Positions 57,351-64,000 of a stretch of DNA of 64,000 nt are shown piece after piece (position 1 is the first letter of the stretch; each line of letters opens with the position of its first letter). Below the pieces are notes generated by a model that was not told the DNA's origin, ran no database searches, and was given only the letters and a program-made list of their open reading frames with translations. A program made the translations under genes and the position numbers. The DNA is from Nostoc sp. 'Peltigera membranacea cyanobiont' 210A (lineage in GTDB: Bacteria > Cyanobacteriota > Cyanobacteriia > Cyanobacteriales > Nostocaceae), in contig NZ_NOLJ01000005.1 in the NCBI RefSeq assembly GCF_002246015.1, forward strand, positions 264,621 to 328,620, read 5' to 3'.

Positions 57351-58718
57351 ATGTCGTCAAACTACTCAATCAGTCGGCAACAGGACTTGTCTATTGAATT
57401 GCTTGGCTCAAATCCAGATGAGCTGGGTGGAAGGTTGGAGACATCCAAAAACCAGCTTGGCAACAAGTATCCTCGATCACTAGTCTATATTATTAAGAAA
57501 TATCAAGGTTTTGGTAAACGAGATTATATGCCCAATAATTTTTCTACTCAACCTTCTTTGTCTACTCAAACTTCTAGTTCATTATTTACGCTCACAGTTT
57601 CCCCCGCAAAAGTAATCCGTGGTTCTGGGGTGTTGCAAACAGCCGCAGCAGAGATTGCCTGTTTGGGAAGTCGTCCCTTAATTGTGGCAGGTAAGTCTAC
57701 TCTCGCTATCAGCCAACAAAATTTACAACCAGTTTTAGAAGCGCAGCAGTTACATACTGTCCAAGCTTCTTATGGTGCAGATTGCTGCGAAGCTAGCCTG
57801 AAATCTTTACAGAAGAAGGCAAAAGAACATAAAGCTGATGTCATTATCGGTGTTGGTGGTGGCAAAGCCCTAGATACAGCGAAATTAGTCGCGCAGCAGT
57901 TACATTTACCAGTGGTGACAATTCCTACTTCCGGCGCTACTTGTGCAGCTTGGAGTGCCTTATCAAATGTTTATTCGGAAGATGGGGCTTTTCTGTATGA
58001 TGTGGGGCTATCTCGTTGTCCCGATTTATTGATACTCGATTATGACTTGATTAAAACTGCACCACAACGTACCTTAGTAGCTGGAATTGGTGATGCGATC
58101 GCTAAGTGGTACGAAGCCTCAGTTAGCAGTGGACACTTGCAAGATACTTTAATTATTGCTGCGGTGCAACAAGCACGAGTTTTGCGAGATATCTTGTTGC
58201 AAAAGTCAGCCGCCGCCCTCGAAGAACCAGGTAGTGAGGTTTGGCGAGAAGTGGTAGATGCCGCTGTTTTACTCGCTGGGGTAGTTGGGGGACTTGGAGG
58301 AGCGCAGTGTCGCACAGTTGCTGCCCATGCCGTGCATAACGGCTTAACTCATATTTCAGGACATGGCAGTATTCATGGCGAAAAAGTTGCTTTTGGGATT
58401 TTGGTGCAACTGCGTTTAGAAGAAATGCTACAAGGCAATCAACTAGCAGCATCGGCACGGCAACAGTTGTTAAAGTTCTACACAGAAATTGGACTACCCC
58501 AAAAATTAAGTGATTTGGGATTGGGCAATATTACATTAGGCGAATTGCAAACAGCTGCCGAAATGGCTCTAGTTCCTAATTCTGATATCCATCGACTACC
58601 GTTTAAAGTCGCGCCAGAACAGTTGATGGCGGCAATGGTTTCTACCACTGCACCTATAGATAGTAGAGATACTGCAAATCGAGTTTCGCCCAAGGGAATG
58701 AGTGACGAGGTTTTATGA
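57351..58718 (+). CDS. iron-containing alcohol/glycerol-dehydrogenase-like protein
   Basis: 455 residues from ATG 57351. The first 59 residues look like an unconserved extension, and ATG at 57528 may be the true start. The NAD-binding loop is DVIIGVGGGKALDTAK; TIPTSGATCAAWSALSNVYS follows. Metal ligands are suggested by AGIGDAIAKWYEA and by AAHAVHNGLTH together with HGSIHGEKVAFG. This is the glycerol-1-phosphate/glycerol dehydrogenase branch of the family. Its stop overlaps the next start (ATGA at 58715), tying it to an aminotransferase. The substrate is unknown; the pairing suggests a small pathway rather than fermentation. Confidence 0.85.
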   Translation: MSSNYSISRQQDLSIELLGSNPDELGGRLETSKNQLGNKYPRSLVYIIKKYQGFGKRDYMPNNFSTQPSLSTQTSSSLFTLTVSPAKVIRGSGVLQTAAAEIACLGSRPLIVAGKSTLAISQQNLQPVLEAQQLHTVQASYGADCCEASLKSLQKKAKEHKADVIIGVGGGKALDTAKLVAQQLHLPVVTIPTSGATCAAWSALSNVYSEDGAFLYDVGLSRCPDLLILDYDLIKTAPQRTLVAGIGDAIAKWYEASVSSGHLQDTLIIAAVQQARVLRDILLQKSAAALEEPGSEVWREVVDAAVLLAGVVGGLGGAQCRTVAAHAVHNGLTHISGHGSIHGEKVAFGILVQLRLEEMLQGNQLAASARQQLLKFYTEIGLPQKLSDLGLGNITLGELQTAAEMALVPNSDIHRLPFKVAPEQLMAAMVSTTAPIDSRDTANRVSPKGMSDEVL

Positions 58719-59947
58719 GTTTAAATTGGATTGTCCCAGCAGAACGCATACAAAAACTACCACCTTATGTATTTGCCCGTTTAGATGAACTGAAAGCTAA
58801 AGCACGGGAACAAGGGTTAGATTTAATTGACTTGGGTATGGGAAACCCCGATGGTGCAACGCCAGCACCAGTGGTAGAAGCGGCGATCGCAGCTTTAAAA
58901 GATCCCGCCAATCACGGTTATCCTCCTTTTGAGGGCACAGCTAGTTTCCGCCGCGCTATCACTAACTGGTATCGTCGCCGTTATGATGTGGTTCTCGATC
59001 CTGATAGCGAAGCCTTACCACTGCTGGGTTCTAAAGAAGGATTAACCCATTTAGCACTCGCCTACGTTAACCCTGGCGATTTAGTTCTGGTTCCTTCCCC
59101 GGCTTATCCGGCACATTTCCGCGGCCCGGCGATCGCTGGTGGGAAAATCCACAGTTTGATTCTTAAACCCGAAAATGACTGGTTAATTGATTTAGCTGCC
59201 ATTCCTGACGAGGTTGCTAGACAAGCTAAAATGCTCTATTTCAACTATCCCAGCAATCCTACCGCCGCCACCGCCCCCCGCGAATTTTTTGAAGAAATCG
59301 TCGCCTTCGCCCGCAAATATGAAATTTTGCTGGTGCATGATTTGTGTTACGCCGAGTTAGCTTTTGATGGTTATCAACCCACTAGCTTGTTAGAAATTCC
59401 CGGTGCGAAGGATATTGGTGTGGAATTTCACACCTTATCTAAAACCTACAATATGGCTGGTTGGCGCGTCGGCTTTGTCGTGGGGAACCGCCATGTAATT
59501 CAAGGTTTGCGGACGCTGAAAACTAACTTGGACTACGGCATTTTTGCAGCATTACAAACAGCAGCCGAAACAGCTTTACAACTGCCAGATGTGTATTTGC
59601 ACGAGGTACAACAACGCTACCGTACCCGCCGCGATTTCCTCATTCATGGGTTAGGAGAGTTGGGTTGGGATATCCCCAAAACCAAGGCGACGATGTATCT
59701 TTGGGTGAAGTGTCCCGTGGGTGTTGGTTCCACAGATTTTGCCCTGAACGTGTTGCAACAAACAGGTGTTGTGGTTACTCCAGGTAATGCCTTTGGGGTT
59801 GCAGGTGAGGGTTATGTCAGGATCAGTTTGATTGCAGACTGCGATCGCTTGGGTGAAGCTTTACATCGCTTCAAGCAAGCTGGCATCCGCTATCAACCTG
59901 AAGCTGTAGTCCCTGCTTCAGAAGCGATCGCCGATCTTGTTAGTTGA
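58715..59947 (+). CDS. class I/II PLP aminotransferase (AlaC/aspartate-aminotransferase-like)
   Basis: 410 residues. LIDLGMGNPDGATP near the start, PSPAYPAHFRGP, FNYPSNPTAATAP with the cofactor Asn, HDLCYAELAFDGY, and the PLP lysine in HTLSKTYNMAGWRVGF (about 245). The whole looks like the AlaC/LL-diaminopimelate-aminotransferase-related group used for alanine, aspartate or branched substrates. Cytosolic. It overlaps the Fe-ADH gene by four bases (ATGA), so the two are translationally coupled. Confidence 0.9.
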   Translation: MSLNWIVPAERIQKLPPYVFARLDELKAKAREQGLDLIDLGMGNPDGATPAPVVEAAIAALKDPANHGYPPFEGTASFRRAITNWYRRRYDVVLDPDSEALPLLGSKEGLTHLALAYVNPGDLVLVPSPAYPAHFRGPAIAGGKIHSLILKPENDWLIDLAAIPDEVARQAKMLYFNYPSNPTAATAPREFFEEIVAFARKYEILLVHDLCYAELAFDGYQPTSLLEIPGAKDIGVEFHTLSKTYNMAGWRVGFVVGNRHVIQGLRTLKTNLDYGIFAALQTAAETALQLPDVYLHEVQQRYRTRRDFLIHGLGELGWDIPKTKATMYLWVKCPVGVGSTDFALNVLQQTGVVVTPGNAFGVAGEGYVRISLIADCDRLGEALHRFKQAGIRYQPEAVVPASEAIADLVS

Positions 59948-60503
59948 TTAGAGAGAAGAAAACCAATATTTAGATAACTAAAATTTTTGCTGACGATCTT
60001 TGAGATCGTGTAAAAAAATAGAAAGAGTTAACAATTATTGGTACTAATATTTACATCAGTCAAGAAATTCAAGATTCTTGAATTAAAGCTGCTGCTTTAA
60101 AATAAGTATCTGTTGAAGAACTAGCTTCTTCTCTTTTGAGGGAGAGTGTTCAAAAAAGTTTTGGGCAAATTCGCTATTCTAGCTGCACAAGATACTAAAA
60201 CTAGAGGATTTACTAAATAATTCGAGAGCCAATAACTTTGACTCGCCGAATTACCAGCTTCTGCAAGGTGGCGGAACACCACCAATACTTGTCGGTTAAG
60301 GGGAAAAGGGGAAGGTGGGGCCCCTCTGGAGATAAGGGGCGGGGGAAAAGGCAAAGAAAAAACCTTTTCCCCTTCCCCTTTAACCTTTCCCCAACATCTT
60401 GCACATTTTTTTGCTATGGTGATCCCAAAGGAATTGTTAAGTGCTTACGAGATGTAAATTAAGTGATTAATTACTTACTGAGTACAGTATTATATAACGT
60501 ATA
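59948..60503. repeat. gap with G-rich repeat debris before the IS element
   Basis: 60296-60395 contains GGGGAAAAGGGGAAGG and, inverted, CCTTTTCCCCTTCCCC, together an imperfect palindrome. A few codon-like fragments at 60060-60190 are not assignable. No gene supported. Confidence 0.45.
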
Positions 60504-61690
60504 TAGGAATCCTATTTGATTTTTGAAAAAGACTACGAGATAATACGGATGAGTTGACAAGTGTAAGAGCAGACAATGATAAACCAGCATCTACAATCGG
60601 CAATACTACCTGGAGGAGTGGCAACTGCGATGCCTGCGGCGGGCGTAGCCATCGCTGAGTTACAAGATTTCATAGCAGCTTGTCGTGATGCCCGTGAAGC
60701 AAGAAAAGCTTTGGCAGTTAAATTGATTTACCAAGATTACTTGTACGAAGAAATCCAAGCTATTCTAGATGTGTCTTTAGGCTCGATAACAGGCTGGAAA
60801 CAAGCCTATGAGCAGGATGGAATTAATGGACTGTGCTTGAACTACACTCGTGAGAAAAAGCTACCTGAGTGCTGAACAGCGAGAAGAAGTGTTGAGTTGG
60901 CTGCAAACCAAGAACTGCTGGGAACTGGGTGAACTGGAGTACAAATTAGCTTTTGAGTACGACGTAGTTTATGATTCAAAACAAAGTTACTACGACTTAT
61001 TTGATGCCGCTGACATCAGTTGGAAGAAAACCACAAAGCTGAATCCCAAAGCCGACGAGAATGCTGTTGCAGCAAAAAAAAAGAGATTGAGACATTGCTG
61101 GCACATCACAAGCGTGGAAATCGAAACAGGAAAGTTGAGAGTACTGCTAATTGATGAATGCCATTTAATGTGGGGAGAAATAAGATGGTTACGTATGGGG
61201 AAAAAGTGACCAAGAAATATCAGTCCCAGTTGTTAATGAACGAGATAAGCAGACATACTATGGGGCAATTGACTATCTGCAAGGAAAATTAGTTCTCAAA
61301 GCTTATGATGCGGGAAATTCAAAAAATACTATTGATTACCTACAATATCTGCTAGCTGACTCTCCCGATCAGCAATTACTAATTTTTTGGGATGGCGCTA
61401 GTTACCACCGTTCTAAAGAAGTTCGAGGTTTTTTGGACGAGGTAAATCTTGGGTTGTCATCTGAACAATGGAAAATACATTGCGAACGCTAAAGCTCCCA
61501 ATTGCCCAGTACAAAATCCTATTGAGGATATTTGGTTGCAGGCTAAAACATGGGTTCGACGTTTTTGTGCTTTGGTTCCTTCATTCTCTCATTTAAAGTG
61601 GATGTTTGAGTGGTTTATCCGACACACTACCTTTGATTTCGCTACTCTCCAGATGTACGGAGTTTTTTCAAAAATCAAATAGGAGTCCTA
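60504..61690 (+). mobile_element. IS630-family insertion sequence, 1187 bp
   Basis: Terminal inverted repeats ATAGGAATCCTATTTG... (60503-60530) and its complement at 61664-61691 match in 27 of 28 bases. TA lies on each side (60502-60503 and 61691-61692), the target duplication expected for IS630. The single gene inside is a broken DDE transposase. Confidence 0.88.
60576..61682 (+). pseudogene. IS630 transposase with several frameshifts
   Basis: Three phases are needed. 60576-60875: N-terminal helix-turn-helix (YEEIQAILDVSLGSITGWKQAYEQDG). 60850-61209: ECHLMWGE with the first catalytic Asp in LLIDECH. From about 61208 a third phase reads DQEISVPVVNERDKQTYYGAI and LIFWDGASYHRS with the second Asp. 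After another shift near 61485 comes NPIEDIWLQAKTW with the Glu. All DDE residues survive but in different frames. Programmed shifting can occur in IS elements, but three phases make decay more likely. The N-terminus includes repeat-like ATGCCTGCGGCGGGCGTAGC. Confidence 0.85.
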
Positions 61691-61727
61691 TACATAAATA
61701 ATTTATTTATAAAATATATCTTTATTG

Positions 61728-62132
61728 TTACTTAGTGGGTTGATTAATACGCGTTTCAATATCTTCTAATGTTTGTAACAATAAACGATTTGCCTGCAAT
61801 TTCCAACCCCATTTTTGAACTCTATAAGCTAATACAGTTCCAACTACAGACGCTAACAAGCCTATGGGTTGATTTAAAGAAATTCCTAGTAGCAAACCCA
61901 ATCCAGCAATTCCCCAAAATGGTAAGGCTAATGCTTGTCTTTGTTCTTCCACAACTTGGGTAATTATATTAGATTTCATCTTAGCAAGTAATGCCTCTTT
62001 CACTTGCTGCTGTTCTGTTACCGATACTGTTAAACCTATTTTACGGCGTAGTTTTTCTATTTTGCGGGCATCAGTGCTGTATTCAGTTAGTTCATCTTCT
62101 GCCATTTTCAGGAGTCGTTCTAGCTGCGCCAT
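61728..62132 (-). CDS. small two-TM hypothetical protein
   Basis: 134 residues. A charged, probably coiled-coil N-terminal half (MAQLERLLKMAEDELTEYST; RKIEKLRRKIG) is followed by two hydrophobic segments at about 70-107 (ALPFWGIAGLGLLLGISL and IGLLASVVGTVLAY) and a short charged tail. I recognise no family. It is divergent from ppsA with about 200 bases between starts. Confidence 0.6.
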   Translation of the reverse strand: MAQLERLLKMAEDELTEYSTDARKIEKLRRKIGLTVSVTEQQQVKEALLAKMKSNIITQVVEEQRQALALPFWGIAGLGLLLGISLNQPIGLLASVVGTVLAYRVQKWGWKLQANRLLLQTLEDIETRINQPTK

Positions 62133-62328
62133 AATGTATTACATCCAGTATTTTGATCGAGTTATTAAACTGAATAATTGTTAATTTTTATTGCTTATAG
62201 TTTTGTATTTCATCGCCAAATATCAAACTACGCGACAGAACCAAAAATCTCAAGTTTAATATGGGAAAAATAAATATAGTAGCAGTTATCCACTTACAAG
62301 TTGAGTATAAACTAAAAAGGTAATATCT

Positions 62329-64000
62329 ATGAATACAGTATCAAAAAGCACTTTGTCTCTAGCTGCCCAAGAGCGATCGCTCATTCTCTGGTTTGATGAA
62401 ATTGGGATTGCTGATATCCCAGTAGTTGGTGGTAAAAATGCCTCGCTGGGGGAAATGATTCAACAGCTAACACCCAAAGGTATTAACGTTCCCACAGGAT
62501 TCGCCACTACTGCTTACGCTTATCGTCATTTCATTCAATCAGCGGGGTTAGAAGCAAAGCTACGCAAACTCTTTGCTGACTTGGATGTTGAAGATGTCAA
62601 AAATTTACGAGAACGCGGCAAAAAAGCGCGATCGCTATTAATCCACACACCATTTCCTGTAGAATTGCGCGAGGCGATCGCCACAGCATACCATAGTCTC
62701 TGTGAACAGTACCATGCAGACACAGATGTGGCAGTCCGTTCCAGCGCCACTGCTGAAGACCTTCCCGATGCTAGTTTTGCTGGACAGCAGGAAACTTACC
62801 TCAACGTTGTCGGTGTCGAAGGAGTTTTAGCAGCTTGTCATAAATGCTTTGCGTCTCTATTTACCGATCGTGCTATTTCTTATCGCCACGCCAAGGGATT
62901 TGACCACTTTAGCATTGCTTTGGCTGTAGGTGTGCAAAAAATGGTGCGTTCTGACTTAGCAACCTCTGGGGTGATGTTCTCTATTGATACAGAAACAGGT
63001 TTTAAGGATGCGGCACTAATTACAGCCGCCTACGGTTTAGGTGAAAACGTTGTCCAAGGGTCTGTAAATCCTGATGAATATTATGTTTTTAAACCAACAT
63101 TAAAAACTGGTTTCCGCCCAATTATCGATAAAAAATTGGGCAGCAAAGAACTGAAAATGATTTATGATGACGGCTCAAAATTTACGAAAAATGTTTTGGT
63201 TTCGCCCAGTGAAAGAGGTAAATTCGCTCTGAGTGATGAAGAGATTTTACAACTAGCAAGTTGGGCGTGTTTAATTGAAGACCATTATTCCCAAGTCCAC
63301 GGCATTTTCACTCCAATGGATATCGAGTGGGCAAAAGATGGGATTACTAACCAACTTTTTATTGTGCAAGCGCGCCCCGAAACCGTCCAGTCGCAGAAGA
63401 CGGGAAATGTGTTGCGGAGTTATCGGTTGGTATTGGGGAATCGGGAATGGGGAATCGGGAATGGGGAAAATTCCCACTCCTCACTCCCTGATTCCCAATC
63501 CCCAATCCCCCTGGTTACGGGAAGTGCAATTGGAGAAGCAATTAGTCAGGGAAAAGCACGCCTAATTTTAGATGTTCAGAAACTAGAACAGTTCCAAGTC
63601 GGGGAAGTCTTGGTGACAGAGAGAACCGATCCCGATTGGGAACCAATTATGAAACGCGCCAGTGCAATCGTCACCAATTCTGGGGGTAGAACATGCTTTG
63701 ATGGTGAAACCAAAATATTAACCAATAAAGGGTTTATGACCTTGCATCAGATTTATGAGCAAGGTTATGAAGGTTTGCTAACTCTATCATTAAATACCCA
63801 GACAAACAAAATAGAGTGGCAACCAATTCTTGATTCCATGAAAAGACAATCAAAAATGATTAACGTAAGTGTCTCTCAAACAGGTAGAGTTACTGACAAC
63901 TACTTACGCTTAACACCAGATCACAAAATGATTAATATCAGAGGTGGCGAATATCTAAAAACTGAAATTCAAGATATGCTTGCAGCCCAAGAAATGGTGA
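62329..64000 (+). CDS. ppsA: phosphoenolpyruvate synthase, intein-interrupted, 3' end outside window
   Basis: The frame is open from ATG 62329 to the window end (557 codons), so the end is not seen. The N-terminal nucleotide-binding domain is clear: LWFDEIGIADIPVVGGKNASLGEM, DVAVRSSATAEDLPDASFAGQQETYL, and ITAAYGLGENVVQGSVNPDEY. The enzyme makes PEP from pyruvate and ATP through a phosphohistidine. Before the catalytic motif, residues 369-395 are translated repeat DNA (LGNREWGIGNGENS). At residue 455 the extein reaches TNSGGRT and, instead of CHAA with the catalytic His, an intein starts (CFDGETKILT). The functional enzyme would need protein splicing. Confidence 0.92.
   Translation, partial: MNTVSKSTLSLAAQERSLILWFDEIGIADIPVVGGKNASLGEMIQQLTPKGINVPTGFATTAYAYRHFIQSAGLEAKLRKLFADLDVEDVKNLRERGKKARSLLIHTPFPVELREAIATAYHSLCEQYHADTDVAVRSSATAEDLPDASFAGQQETYLNVVGVEGVLAACHKCFASLFTDRAISYRHAKGFDHFSIALAVGVQKMVRSDLATSGVMFSIDTETGFKDAALITAAYGLGENVVQGSVNPDEYYVFKPTLKTGFRPIIDKKLGSKELKMIYDDGSKFTKNVLVSPSERGKFALSDEEILQLASWACLIEDHYSQVHGIFTPMDIEWAKDGITNQLFIVQARPETVQSQKTGNVLRSYRLVLGNREWGIGNGENSHSSLPDSQSPIPLVTGSAIGEAISQGKARLILDVQKLEQFQVGEVLVTERTDPDWEPIMKRASAIVTNSGGRTCFDGETKILTNKGFMTLHQIYEQGYEGLLTLSLNTQTNKIEWQPILDSMKRQSKMINVSVSQTGRVTDNYLRLTPDHKMINIRGGEYLKTEIQDMLAAQEMV
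63694..64000 (+). other. N-terminal part of an intein in PpsA
   Basis: The first residue Cys456 begins CFDGETKILTNKGFMTLHQI, a canonical intein block A (nucleophile Cys, then D-G-x-T-x-I/V-L). Block B is seen as YLRLTPDHKM with the T-x-x-H pattern. The insertion is between Thr and Cys of the conserved PEP-synthase motif GGRT-CHAA. 102 residues are visible; splice junction, any homing endonuclease, and the C-extein lie beyond 64000. Confidence 0.9.

Noticed and set aside
1..64000. Prophage, integron or plasmid origin
   Set aside because: No structural phage genes, integrase, attachment sites or iterons; most genes are ordinary chromosomal functions.

Overview
The window looks like chromosomal DNA of a filamentous, Nostoc-like cyanobacterium. 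The HIP1 octamer GCGATCGC recurs throughout, heptanucleotide tandem repeats and short palindromic repeats litter the gaps and even some coding regions, and several families are cyanobacterial hallmarks (Ycf51, DUF3038/DUF4335 pair, DUF29, a CyaC-type multidomain adenylate cyclase, PEP-CTERM protein, dnaK with its own type-B dnaJ). Genes sit on both strands in short units and most are housekeeping or signalling genes.

Layout. 1-1.7 kb: 3' part of a GAF/ATPase signalling protein. 2.6-10.3 kb: a compact three-gene operon encoding a membrane-anchored vWA protein, a large tubulin-like GTPase with an intact GGTGSG loop, and a coiled-coil membrane protein that reads as a degenerate tubulin-like paralogue without that loop. 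This is the most interesting system in the window. 10.3-14.6 kb: an accessory stretch with repeat clusters, a PEP-CTERM protein, a decayed tnpB, two small double-glycine-leader peptides and three 61-bp repeats beside them. 14.6-31 kb: DUF2256, isoaspartyl peptidase, DUF29, glmU, an HD-GYP response regulator, an MnmC-like methyltransferase, a rhodanese, an outer-membrane barrel protein, a FecR protein whose repeat tail contains an inverted block, glutathione reductase, an esterase, hisC and a GNAT enzyme. 31-41 kb: cyaC, a TonB-like protein, tRNA-Gly, a lone DppB-type permease, apt, DUF3038-DUF4335. 41-53 kb: dnaJ and dnaK, an M28 peptidase, bestrophin, VOC protein, a cluster of candidate small RNAs, an antitoxin-like ORF, an LRAT protein, SIMPL, ComFB-like and a renalase-like oxidase. 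53-62 kb: YaaW, an O-antigen ligase carrying repeat DNA in frame, Ycf51, an Fe-ADH/aminotransferase pair and a broken IS630 element. 62.3 kb to the end: ppsA, interrupted at its catalytic-histidine motif by the start of an intein that continues past the window.

Functional links visible here are few: the vWA/tubulin operon, DUF2256 with isoaspartyl peptidase (1-base overlap), DUF3038 with DUF4335 (4-base overlap), dnaK with dnaJ, YaaW with the ligase (overlap), and Fe-ADH with the aminotransferase (4-base overlap). Everything was read by eye; family assignments rest on remembered motifs, with no database search.
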